Shown here one piece after another: positions 44,747 to 52,870 of a DNA stretch of 64,000 bases. The position numbers were made by a program, and so were the translations under genes. The notes below the pieces were generated by a model. That model was not told the origin of the DNA and searched no databases. It saw only the letters and a list, made by a program, of their open reading frames with translations. The stretch's first letter is position 1; each line of letters starts with the position of its first letter. The DNA lies in NCBI GenBank assembly GCA_963691835.1, contig OY829383.1, positions 5,022,001 through 5,086,000 of the forward strand, given 5' to 3'. The DNA comes from G963691835 sp963691835. GTDB lineage: Bacteria > Pseudomonadota > Alphaproteobacteria > Thalassobaculales > Thalassobaculaceae.

Positions 44747-45454
44747 GTGTCATCTGACAAAGAAATGATCCGGGTCTCCGGGCTGACAAAAAGCTTTACC
44801 CTGCACAATCAGGGCGGCCTCCGCCTTCCGGTCTTCGCCGATGTTGAGCTGACGGTGTCTCAGGGCGAGTGCCTGATCCTGACCGGGCCGTCCGGTGCCG
44901 GGAAGTCCACGCTGCTGCGTTCTCTCTTCGCGAACTATCTGCCCGAGTCGGGTTCGGTCTTGGTCCGACATGGGGATGAGTGGGTGGATCTCGTCAGCAG
45001 CGCGCCTCACCGCATCATGGCGGTTCGGGCAGAGACCCTGGGATATGTCAGCCAGTTCCTCCGCGTCATTCCGCGCGTCCCAACCCTCGACTTGGTCATG
45101 GAACCGTTACTCATTCGTGGTACAGACCCGGATGAGGCGATGGAGCGGGCGGAAGCCCTCCTTGATCGTCTCAACATCCCGACCGATCTACGGCGGCTGC
45201 CTCCGGCGACGTTCTCCGGCGGCGAGCAGCAGCGGGTCAACATCGCCATGGGCTTTGTCCGGAACGATCCGGTCCTGCTTCTGGACGAGCCGACGGCATC
45301 GCTGGACGCGGCGAACCGGCAGGTCGTTATTGAGTTGATTGATGAGGCCCGGGGCCGCGGGGCCGCGATCGTCGGCATCTTCCATGATCCCGCGGTTCGC
45401 GCGGAGGTTGGGACCAGGGAGTTCAACATGACAGAGGTTCGGAAAGCCGCATGA
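44747..45454 (+). CDS. phnL: C-P lyase ABC-type ATPase PhnL
   Basis: The 235-residue ABC ATPase has Walker A GPSGAGKSTLL, signature FSGGEQQRVNIAMGF and Walker B VLLLDEPTASLD. The VSGLTKSFTLHNQGG start is typical of PhnL. I chose the GTG at 44747 because TAGGAGA lies six bases upstream; the GTG at 44741 directly abuts that site. Confidence 0.94.
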   Translation: MSSDKEMIRVSGLTKSFTLHNQGGLRLPVFADVELTVSQGECLILTGPSGAGKSTLLRSLFANYLPESGSVLVRHGDEWVDLVSSAPHRIMAVRAETLGYVSQFLRVIPRVPTLDLVMEPLLIRGTDPDEAMERAEALLDRLNIPTDLRRLPPATFSGGEQQRVNIAMGFVRNDPVLLLDEPTASLDAANRQVVIELIDEARGRGAAIVGIFHDPAVRAEVGTREFNMTEVRKAA

Positions 45455-46605
45455 TCCCCGATCCATCAGAGTTCGTTCTGACCAACGGCCGCATTGTCCT
45501 GGACGATACGGTTATCGACGGAACTGTTGTCGTTCGGGACGGCGTCATCGCCGAGGTCGACGAAGGCAGGAGCAGCGTGGCCGGCACCGTCGACATGGAC
45601 GGCGACTACCTCGTCCCAGGACTGATCGAGCTCCACACGGACAATCTAGAGAAACACGTGATCCCGCGTCCGAGCGTTCAATGGCCGGCCATGTCCGCGT
45701 TGCTCGCCCATGATGCGCAGGTCAGTGCGGCAGGCATCACCACCGTGTTCGATGCGATCGCCGTCGGCGGCACCCTCAGCGACGACGTACGGGACAAGAT
45801 CATGTCCTCCAGCGCCAAATCGATCCTGACGGCGAGAGAACAAGGTCATCTTCGGGCCGACCATTATCTCCACATGCGGTGTGAGGTCTCCAACCCCAAT
45901 GCGCTCGCGTTGTTCGAGCCGTTCATGGACGACCCATTGGTCAAACTCGTCTCGCTGATGGACCACACACCCGGGCAGCGCCAGTTCGTTCGTATCGATA
46001 AACTCAAGATCTACTACCAGGGCAAACACGGTCTCTCCGACAGCGAGTTCGAGGATATGATCGTCGAGCGGAAGGCGCTGCAGGAGAAGTACTCGGACAA
46101 ACACCGCCGCACACTGGCCGAGGCGTGCCGGGAGCGCGGGCTCGTTACCGCAAGCCACGACGACGCCGAAGAAGCCCATATCGACGAGGCGCACGAACTC
46201 GGCCTGACGATCTCGGAGTTTCCCACCACGCTAGAGGCTGCACGGGCAGCAAGAGCGAAAGGCATGACTACGATCATGGGAGGCCCCAACGTTGTGCGCG
46301 GCGGCTCGCACTCCGGCAACGTCTCAGCGGGGGAACTCGCGGAGGAAGGTTTGCTGGATGCACTGTCCTCGGACTACGTCCCGGCCAGCCTGATCCACGG
46401 CGCTTTCATGCTGCATGACGATCATGGTTTGACCCTGCCCGAGGCCATCGCGACAGTCACCAAGAACCCCGCGCAGATGATCGGTCTGGACGACCGGGGT
46501 GAGATCAAAGCGGGCAAGCGCGCGGACCTCGCCCGTGTCCGGCGGATCGACTGCGGCACGCCAGTTGTCCGAAACGTCTGGCGCAGTGGCCGCCGGGTAG
46601 CGTAA
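45451..46605 (+). CDS. phnM: Ribose 1-methylphosphonate 5-triphosphate diphosphatase PhnM
   Basis: The 384-residue amidohydrolase-fold protein removes pyrophosphate from ribose-1-alkylphosphonate-5-triphosphate. Motifs include LIELHTDNLEKHVIPRP, LLAHDAQVSAAGITTVFDAIAVG, SLMDHTPGQRQF, ASHDDAEEAH and GGPNVVRGGSHSGN. ATG overlaps the phnL stop (ATGA). Last gene of the phn operon; phnN, phnP and the transporter genes phnCDE do not follow. Confidence 0.96.
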   Translation: MIPDPSEFVLTNGRIVLDDTVIDGTVVVRDGVIAEVDEGRSSVAGTVDMDGDYLVPGLIELHTDNLEKHVIPRPSVQWPAMSALLAHDAQVSAAGITTVFDAIAVGGTLSDDVRDKIMSSSAKSILTAREQGHLRADHYLHMRCEVSNPNALALFEPFMDDPLVKLVSLMDHTPGQRQFVRIDKLKIYYQGKHGLSDSEFEDMIVERKALQEKYSDKHRRTLAEACRERGLVTASHDDAEEAHIDEAHELGLTISEFPTTLEAARAARAKGMTTIMGGPNVVRGGSHSGNVSAGELAEEGLLDALSSDYVPASLIHGAFMLHDDHGLTLPEAIATVTKNPAQMIGLDDRGEIKAGKRADLARVRRIDCGTPVVRNVWRSGRRVA

Positions 46606-46628
46606 TCAAGCTGACTTGAAGACGGCGC

Positions 46629-46654
46629 CGCGTCTCCCAAATCGTGGAGACGCG
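46629..46654 (+). terminator. Intergenic hairpin between phnM and hslV
   Basis: A perfect 9-bp inverted repeat CGCGTCTCC / GGAGACGCG with 8-base loop, 23 bases after phnM and 33 bases before hslV. There is no T-run, so termination is uncertain; it could stabilise mRNA ends. Confidence 0.45.
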
Positions 46655-46687
46655 TCGGCGTGGCGCGCACCGTTTCCCGGAGACCCC

Positions 46688-47248
46688 ATGCAAGAGGACC
46701 GCTCCCCCGTCTGGCACGGCACCACGATTCTGTCCGTCAGGAAGGGCAACCGTGTCGTCGTCGCCGGTGACGGCCAGGTCACCCTCGGACAAACAGTCAT
46801 CAAGTCCCAGGCCCGCAAAGTGCGCCGCCTCGTCGATGGCTCCGTCATCGCTGGGTTCGCCGGCGCCACAGCGGATGCTTTCACGCTGTTTGAGCGGCTT
46901 CAGGAGAAGCTGGAAAAACACCCCGGCCAGTTGACGCGGGCCTGCGTCGAGCTTGCAAAGGACTGGCGGACCGACCGATACCTCCGAAGACTGGAGGCCA
47001 TGATGGCCGTGGCGGACCCGAGCACATCTCTGGTTTTGTCAGGCACGGGCGACGTTCTTGAGCCGGAGGACGGCCTGATCGGTATTGGCTCCGGCGGCTC
47101 CTACGCTCTCGCCGCCGCGCGCGCCCTGATCGACAGGGACGACATGGATGCTGAGGGCATTGCCCGCAAAGCGATGGCAATCGCCGGTGACATCTGCATC
47201 TACACCAACCATTCGGTTACCCTTGAGGCGCTAGACATCGACGGCTGA
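46688..47248 (+). CDS. hslV: ATP-dependent protease proteolytic subunit HslV
   Basis: The 186-residue proteasome-like peptidase shows TTILSVRKGNRVVVAGDGQVTLGQT, SVIAGFAGATADAFTLFERL and GIGSGGSYALAAARAL. The catalytic Thr is residue 12, preceded by the pro-peptide MQEDRSPVWHG, which must be removed to expose it. In E. coli the Thr follows Met directly; longer leaders are common in Alphaproteobacteria. The ATG at 46688 is the only start compatible with a short pro-peptide. It forms the HslUV protease with the next gene. Confidence 0.96.
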   Translation: MQEDRSPVWHGTTILSVRKGNRVVVAGDGQVTLGQTVIKSQARKVRRLVDGSVIAGFAGATADAFTLFERLQEKLEKHPGQLTRACVELAKDWRTDRYLRRLEAMMAVADPSTSLVLSGTGDVLEPEDGLIGIGSGGSYALAAARALIDRDDMDAEGIARKAMAIAGDICIYTNHSVTLEALDIDG

Positions 47249-47308
47249 GGCGGCCGCTTTGGCTCAACTCCCCGCGCGCCCAATCACCCGTTCAAACGGA
47301 CCCGTTTC

Positions 47309-48619
47309 ATGACCTCCTTCACCCCCCGCGAAATTGTCTCCGAACTCGACCGGTTCATCGTCGGTCAAGGCGACGCCAAACGCGCGGTCGCCATCGCCCT
47401 CCGCAACCGCTGGCGGCGGCGTCAGCTGCCGGAGACACTCCGGGAAGAGGTTACGCCGAAGAACATCCTCATGATCGGACCCACGGGCGTGGGCAAGACC
47501 GAAATTGCGCGCAGGCTCGCCCGCCTCGCGGAAGCCCCGTTCCTGAAGGTCGAAGCCACCAAATTCACCGAAGTCGGCTATGTGGGCCGGGATGTGGAAC
47601 AGATCGTCCGCGACCTTCTTGAGGCGGCCATCACCATGGTTCGGACCAGGATGCGGAAAGAGGTGACCCACAAAGCGGAACTCGCAGCCGAGGACCGTGT
47701 CCTGGACGTGCTTGTCGGCGAAGGTGCCAGCCAGGACACGCGGCGGAAGTTCCGTGACAAGTTGCGGGACGGTAACTTCGATGACAAAGAAATCGAAGTC
47801 GACACCCAGGACAGCGGTGTGCCCGGAATGCCGACCTTCGACATTCCCGGCATGCCGGGTGCCCAGATGGGCATGCTGAACCTGAACGACATGCTGGGGA
47901 AAGCCTTCGGCGGCCGGACCAAGAAGCGCACAATGACGGTTGCCGAGTCCTATGCGGTTCTGCTGGACGAGGAAGCCGACAAGCTGCTCGACGAGGACAA
48001 GATTGTCAGGATCGCCATTGAGTCGGTCGAGGAGAACGGCATCGTCTTTCTCGACGAGATCGACAAGATCACGGCCCGGTCTGACCGCCAGGGCGCCGAT
48101 GTCAGCCGGGAGGGTGTCCAACGGGATCTTCTGCCGCTGATAGAGGGCACCACGGTTGCGACGAAAAATGGCTCGGTGAAGACAGACCACATCCTGTTCA
48201 TCGCCAGCGGGGCATTCCACCTCGCCAAGCCGTCCGATCTGTTGCCGGAGTTGCAGGGTCGCCTGCCCAACCGGGTGGAGCTGAAGCCGCTCGACCGAGA
48301 CGATTTCCGCCGCATCCTGACCGAGCCGGAGAACAATCTGATCCGCCAGTACACCGAGCTTATGGCGACCGAGGAGGTCACACTGGATTTCGAGGAAGGG
48401 GCCATCGACACGCTTGCCGACCTAACGGTCGAGATCAACGCCACAGTGGAGAACATCGGCGCCCGCCGCCTTCACACGGTCATGGAGAAACTGCTGGACG
48501 AGATCAGCTTCACCGCGTCAGACCGTCAGGGCGACACACTGGTGATCAATGCGGACTATGTGAAGGAACGGGTCGGCAAACTTGCTGGTGACGCGGACCT
48601 CAGCCGGTTCATTCTGTAG
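47309..48619 (+). CDS. hslU: ATP-dependent protease ATPase subunit HslU
   Basis: The 436-residue AAA+ unfoldase opens TPREIVSELDRFIVGQ. Walker A is GPTGVGKTEIARRLA, the pore loop is in KVEATKFTEVGYVGRDV, Walker B is GIVFLDEIDKI, and sensor motifs are GRLPNRVELKPL and GARRLHTVME. The C-terminus ends in Arg-Phe-Ile-Leu, which docks into HslV. An intermediate (I) domain with a PGMPTFDIPGMPGAQMG stretch lies at about 120-220. Length and order are normal. Confidence 0.97.
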   Translation: MTSFTPREIVSELDRFIVGQGDAKRAVAIALRNRWRRRQLPETLREEVTPKNILMIGPTGVGKTEIARRLARLAEAPFLKVEATKFTEVGYVGRDVEQIVRDLLEAAITMVRTRMRKEVTHKAELAAEDRVLDVLVGEGASQDTRRKFRDKLRDGNFDDKEIEVDTQDSGVPGMPTFDIPGMPGAQMGMLNLNDMLGKAFGGRTKKRTMTVAESYAVLLDEEADKLLDEDKIVRIAIESVEENGIVFLDEIDKITARSDRQGADVSREGVQRDLLPLIEGTTVATKNGSVKTDHILFIASGAFHLAKPSDLLPELQGRLPNRVELKPLDRDDFRRILTEPENNLIRQYTELMATEEVTLDFEEGAIDTLADLTVEINATVENIGARRLHTVMEKLLDEISFTASDRQGDTLVINADYVKERVGKLAGDADLSRFIL

Positions 48620-48638
48620 TCTCGACGAGTGCTACCTG

Positions 48639-49271
48639 ATGGAACCCGGCCAGTTTGTGGATGTTGAGGTCGTCGGCGGGACCTCAAAGCTTGAGCGGAC
48701 GCTGAACCACTTGAGCCGGGCCGCCGCGCACTGCTCGATACCGGAAGGTGCCGTTCTCGAGTTCGGCGTCTACAGCGGTGCCACCATCTCCCACCTCGCG
48801 GGGCTGTTTCCGGACAGAACCCTCTACGGCTTCGATAGCTTTGAAGGGCTGCCGGAGGAATGGGTCACCTCAGATGTGCAGGTTGGGCCAAAGCTTCGGG
48901 TCGTACCGAAAGGTCATTTTGGGCGGGACGACCTGCCGCCGGTTCCAGAGAACGTCACCCTCGTCAAAGGCTGGTTCGAGGACACGATCGCACCGTGGAA
49001 GCACACGATCGACCATATAGACCTGCTCCATATCGACTGCGATCTCTACTCATCCACCAAGACAATTTTCGACGTACTGAACGGCAACATCGTTCCCGGT
49101 ACGATCATCGTCTTTGACGAGTTTTATCCGTTCGGCGAGCTGCAGTGGTACCGGGCCTGGCGGGAGGGTGAGCACAAGGCCCTGGTCGAATGGCTGCGTG
49201 ACCATGATCGCGCGGTTCAGCCGCTATGCCGAACCGACCACGAACAGATAACCTTCAAAGTCATCCGCTAG
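48639..49271 (+). CDS. TylF/macrocin-O-methyltransferase-like SAM methyltransferase
   Basis: The 210-residue class I methyltransferase has SAM loop VLEFGVYSGATISHLA, then LYGFDSFEGLPEEW, HIDLLHIDCDLYSSTKTIFDVL and IIVFDEFYPFGE, the order seen in TylF-like enzymes. The substrate is unknown; family members methylate sugars or polyketide glycosides, but many act elsewhere. ATG at 48639 starts 19 bases after hslU; the longer frame runs into hslU. Confidence 0.85.
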   Translation: MEPGQFVDVEVVGGTSKLERTLNHLSRAAAHCSIPEGAVLEFGVYSGATISHLAGLFPDRTLYGFDSFEGLPEEWVTSDVQVGPKLRVVPKGHFGRDDLPPVPENVTLVKGWFEDTIAPWKHTIDHIDLLHIDCDLYSSTKTIFDVLNGNIVPGTIIVFDEFYPFGELQWYRAWREGEHKALVEWLRDHDRAVQPLCRTDHEQITFKVIR

Positions 49272-49306
49272 CCACCACCGCGGTCCCCGGCGACAGCCTT
49301 ATCCCG

Positions 49307-49792
49307 TCACGGTGCTGTCCACATGATGGTGATCGGTGCGCGCCCGGGACGGTCCATGACGGCAACGAAACGCCATCCGAGGGCGGCGTAGAAGGCCTGC
49401 CGGTCCGGCGTTATCAGGAAGAGGCGGCCGTGTCCGCGCAGCCGGGCCTGTCCCTCGACGGCCCGCACGAGGGCTGAGCCGACACCCAGTCCGCGACAGG
49501 CCTCAGAGACATAGACACCACCGAGCCAGGGATGCAGATCCCTCCGCTCTTCAAGGTCTTCGTCGACGAGCATTGCTCCGCCAACGCATTCGTTACCCAT
49601 CCGGGCTATGAAACCCGTCTGGCTTTCCGTCTGAAGGGTCCGTTCGATGCGGGCGATCCTTCCCCCAAGCGTATCCCCTGGACCACCCCATTGGCGAAGA
49701 CCCCACGTCGCATAAAGGATCAGGGCTTCCCGGTCCTCGCCAAGCGGCTCCAGTGAGAACGCCTTTGGCTCAATTCCCGGGTTGCCCGACAT
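49307..49792 (-). CDS. GNAT-family N-acetyltransferase
   Basis: The 161-residue protein has the acetyl-CoA binding motif YVSEACRGLGVGSALVRAVEGQA (R/Q-x-x-G-x-G/A pattern) and a C-terminal FYAALGWRFVA. The acceptor is unknown. ATG at 49792 was chosen because longer frames run into kdsA. It lies 40 bases downstream of kdsA on the same strand and may be read through from it. Confidence 0.88.
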   Translation of the reverse strand: MSGNPGIEPKAFSLEPLGEDREALILYATWGLRQWGGPGDTLGGRIARIERTLQTESQTGFIARMGNECVGGAMLVDEDLEERRDLHPWLGGVYVSEACRGLGVGSALVRAVEGQARLRGHGRLFLITPDRQAFYAALGWRFVAVMDRPGRAPITIMWTAP

Positions 49793-49832
49793 GGCGTACC
49801 CTTTCGAACGGCGATGGCCCGGCCTTGACGGA

Positions 49833-50678
49833 TCAGTCCAGCGACACCGGTCGCGCCTTCGCCACGCGATCGAAGGCGACAAGCGTTTCCAGGACGGCAG
49901 GCATCTCCGCCATGGGCACCATGTTGGGCCCATCGCTCGGCGCGCTGTCGGGGTCCGGATGGCATTCCATGAAGACGGCCGCCACACCAATCGAGACCGC
50001 CGCCCGCGCGAGAACGGGTACAAACTCCCGCTGGCCGCCGCTACTGCCGCCCCGCCCGCCAGGCTGCTGAACCGAGTGTGTTGCATCGAACACCACCGGA
50101 TGACCTGTCCGCGCCATCTCCGGAAGGGACCGCATATCGGATACTAGAGTGTTGTATCCGAAGCTGGCTCCCCGTTCGGTGAGCATCACATTGTCGTTGC
50201 CAGACCCTGTGATCTTCTCCGCGACCCGCGCCATGTCCCAGGGGGCGAGGAACTGCCCCTTCTTCACATTCACGACCGCACCCGTGTTCGCGGCCGCAAT
50301 CAAGAGATCGGTCTGACGACACAGAAACGCCGGGATCTGAAGAACATCGATCGCCTCCGCGGTCGGCGCGCATTGTCCAGCCTCATGGACGTCCGTCAGA
50401 ACGGGGCAGCCAAAACGCTCCCGCACCGACGCCAGGATATCGAGCCCCTGTGCCATGCCAATGCCCCGTCCAGCATCGAGGCTGGTCCGGTTGGCTTTGT
50501 CGAACGATGACTTGTAGATCAGGCCAAGGCCGAGCTCGCCGCAGATCTCAACCAGGGACGCGGCGGTCTCATGCGCATGGTACCGGCTCTCGATGGCGCA
50601 GGGCCCCGCAATCAGAACGAAGGGACGGTCGTTGGCAATCGAGAGATCGCGCACCGCGACCGTCTTGGCGTTGGCCAT
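49833..50678 (-). CDS. kdsA: 3-Deoxy-D-manno-octulosonate 8-phosphate synthase
   Basis: The 281-residue enzyme condenses phosphoenolpyruvate with arabinose 5-phosphate for Kdo and lipopolysaccharide synthesis. Motifs: LIAGPCAIES, YKSSFDKANRTS, GCPVLTDVHE, LQIPAFLCRQTDLL, VNVKKGQFLAPWDM, FDATHSVQQPGG and FMECHPDPD. The Asn in KANRTS is the residue that distinguishes Kdo8P from DAH7P synthases, and the CxxH-type metal signature is not needed in the Asn-containing class. GGAGGG precedes the ATG. Confidence 0.96.
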   Translation of the reverse strand: MANAKTVAVRDLSIANDRPFVLIAGPCAIESRYHAHETAASLVEICGELGLGLIYKSSFDKANRTSLDAGRGIGMAQGLDILASVRERFGCPVLTDVHEAGQCAPTAEAIDVLQIPAFLCRQTDLLIAAANTGAVVNVKKGQFLAPWDMARVAEKITGSGNDNVMLTERGASFGYNTLVSDMRSLPEMARTGHPVVFDATHSVQQPGGRGGSSGGQREFVPVLARAAVSIGVAAVFMECHPDPDSAPSDGPNMVPMAEMPAVLETLVAFDRVAKARPVSLD

Positions 50679-50691
50679 GAGGCCCTCCAAC

Positions 50692-52320
50692 TCAGACGAG
50701 ACGGGACTGGTCGACGGCCGCCGCCACGAACTGGGTGAACAGCGGATGCGGCTCGAACGGCTTGGACTTCAGTTCGGGATGGAACTGGACACCGACGAAC
50801 CAGGGATGGCTCGGCAGCTCCACGATCTCCGGCAGGGAGCCGTCCGGGGACATGCCGGAGAACTTCAAGCCCGTCTCTTCAAGCCGGTCCTTGTAGTTGA
50901 CGTTCACCTCATACCGGTGCCGGTGCCGTTCACTGATAACCGGTTCATCCCGGTAGATGGAACGAACGAGGGTGCCGTCGGAAAGCGCGCAGTCATAGGC
51001 CCCCAGGCGCATGGTGCCGCCCAGATCATCGTCCTCACTCCGCGTTTCACGCTCGTTGCCGCGGGTCCATTCGGTGAGCAGGCCCACGACTGGGTCTTCG
51101 CACGGACCGAACTCCGTCGAGCCGGCCCCATTCAACCCAACGAGGTTCCGGGCGGACTCGATCACCGCCATCTGCATGCCGAAACAGATCCCGAAATAGG
51201 GTACCCGGCGCTCGCGCGCAAAAGTGACCGCGTTGATCATGCCCGCCGTGCCGCGCTGGCCGAAGCCGCCCGGCACCAGAATGGCGTGAACATCTTCAAG
51301 TCTTTGGGCCGCGTCCTCGCGCTCGAAAATCTCGCTGTCGATCCAGGCGAGATCGACTTTGACATCGTTCTCGATACCCCCATGCACCAAAGCCTCGGCA
51401 AGGGATTTGTAGCTGTCGATCAGGCCCGTGTATTTGCCGACGATCGCGATGCGAACGGTCGCTTCGGGATGATGAAGCGTGTTGGAAATGCGTTCCCAAC
51501 GCGAAAGATCCGGCTCTTCGTCGGACAGGCCGAAATGCCGGCAAACGGCTTTATCCAGGCCTTCTGAGTGGTAGCTGAGCGGGACGTCGTAGATGGTATC
51601 CACGTCTTGCGCTTCGATGACGGAGTCGAACGCCACATTGCAGAACTGTGCAATCTTCCGCTTGGAGCCCTCCGGAAGCGGCACCTCCGCCCGGCACATG
51701 ATGATGTCCGGCTGGATGCCCAGGCTCTGAAGCTCTTTGACGGAGTGCTGCGTGGGCTTGGTTTTCAACTCGCCCGCCGACTTGATGTAGGGCACCAGCG
51801 TCAGGTGAATGAAGAGCGACCCCTCACGCCCCAGCTCGTTCCCCATCTGCCGGATGGCCTCGACGAAAGGTAGGCCTTCGATGTCGCCGACAGTGCCGCC
51901 GATCTCACAGAGGACGAAATCCTCCCCATGGAGATCGCTCTTCACGAACTGCTTGATGGCATCCGTCACATGGGGAATGACCTGGATCGTCTGGCCGAGA
52001 TAATCGCCGCGGCGCTCCGCCTCCAGGACCTGCATATAGATCTGGCCGGTGGTCACGTTGTCCGTCCGCCGGGCGGGAACACCCGTGAAGCGCTCATAGT
52101 GACCGAGATCCAGGTCCGTTTCCGCGCCGTCATCGGTCACGAACACCTCGCCATGCTGGGTCGGGCTCATGGTGCCGGGGTCGACGTTCAGATACGGGTC
52201 GAGTTTGCGCAAGCGGACGGAATATCCACGGGCTTGCAGCAACGCAGCGATCGCGGCGGACGCGAGTCCTTTTCCGAGGGAGGAGACCACGCCGCCGGTG
52301 ATGAAGATGAACCGAGACAT
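50692..52320 (-). CDS. pyrG: CTP synthase
   Basis: The 542-residue protein has an N-terminal synthetase domain (FITGGVVSSLGKGLASAA, KLDPYLNVDPGTMSPTQHGEVFVTDDGAETDLDLGHYERF region) and a C-terminal glutamine amidotransferase domain with nucleophile Cys in PYFGICFGMQ and the His-Glu pair in GVQFHPEL. It amidates UTP to CTP. Usual length. It lies between secG and kdsA, with 13 bases before the kdsA start. Confidence 0.97.
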   Translation of the reverse strand: MSRFIFITGGVVSSLGKGLASAAIAALLQARGYSVRLRKLDPYLNVDPGTMSPTQHGEVFVTDDGAETDLDLGHYERFTGVPARRTDNVTTGQIYMQVLEAERRGDYLGQTIQVIPHVTDAIKQFVKSDLHGEDFVLCEIGGTVGDIEGLPFVEAIRQMGNELGREGSLFIHLTLVPYIKSAGELKTKPTQHSVKELQSLGIQPDIIMCRAEVPLPEGSKRKIAQFCNVAFDSVIEAQDVDTIYDVPLSYHSEGLDKAVCRHFGLSDEEPDLSRWERISNTLHHPEATVRIAIVGKYTGLIDSYKSLAEALVHGGIENDVKVDLAWIDSEIFEREDAAQRLEDVHAILVPGGFGQRGTAGMINAVTFARERRVPYFGICFGMQMAVIESARNLVGLNGAGSTEFGPCEDPVVGLLTEWTRGNERETRSEDDDLGGTMRLGAYDCALSDGTLVRSIYRDEPVISERHRHRYEVNVNYKDRLEETGLKFSGMSPDGSLPEIVELPSHPWFVGVQFHPELKSKPFEPHPLFTQFVAAAVDQSRLV

Positions 52321-52444
52321 GGACCCTCCCTATACGCCAAAGTTGGGCGCACGCAAACGGTATCGTCGGGGCCGCAGAGAGGTCGGCACCGAAATGGTAT
52401 GGTTAATGTATCGACTGGCTCCGGAAGCCGCCGATTGGCTGACT

Positions 52445-52771
52445 TTACTGAGAGGTCGGCGCCTGGGGGGCAGCCGGTTCGACCGGAGCGGTCTGGATCT
52501 GAACATCGTCGATGATCGACGTCGGGCGTCCGCCGTCGGCGAGAATCGCAAGCAGCATGCTCATGCCCATGAAACAGGCCGCGAGAATCGCCGTGGTCCG
52601 GGTCAGCAGATTGGCGGTTCCCCGGGCACTCAACAGGCCGCCCATACCGCCGCCACCGGCTCCCCCGCCGCCGCCGATGCCAAGGCCGCCGCCTTCGCTC
52701 CGCTGCAAGAGAATCACGACGATGAGCGCGGCTGCGATCATCAGATGAATGGCGAGGAGAACTTCGATCAT
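52445..52771 (-). CDS. secG: Preprotein translocase subunit SecG
   Basis: The 108-residue protein has two membrane helices (about 2-22 and 58-78) joined by the cytoplasmic QRSEGGGLGIGGGG and LLSARGTANLLTRTTAILA segments that define SecG. The C-terminal tail is rich in Pro, Ala and Gln. The glycine run GGGGGAGGGG is longer than in enterobacterial SecG. ATG at 52771 has GGAAGGG upstream. Confidence 0.95.
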   Translation of the reverse strand: MIEVLLAIHLMIAAALIVVILLQRSEGGGLGIGGGGGAGGGGMGGLLSARGTANLLTRTTAILAACFMGMSMLLAILADGGRPTSIIDDVQIQTAPVEPAAPQAPTSQ

Positions 52772-52870
52772 CTTACCCTTCCGGCTGACCCTCAATGATA
52801 TAGGGCCGGCAGGGTTTCTACACAATCGGGGCCGGAAGCGCCAGTCCGACTTGCCTCGCAGCCCCAATCA

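Noticed and set aside
47290..47307. AAACGG...CCGTTT inverted repeat just before hslU
   Set aside because: Only six base pairs with a two-base gap; too short to claim as an operator or hairpin.
47264..48220. 318-codon open frame antisense to hslU
   Set aside because: Shadow of hslU; no ribosome-binding site and no recognisable motif.
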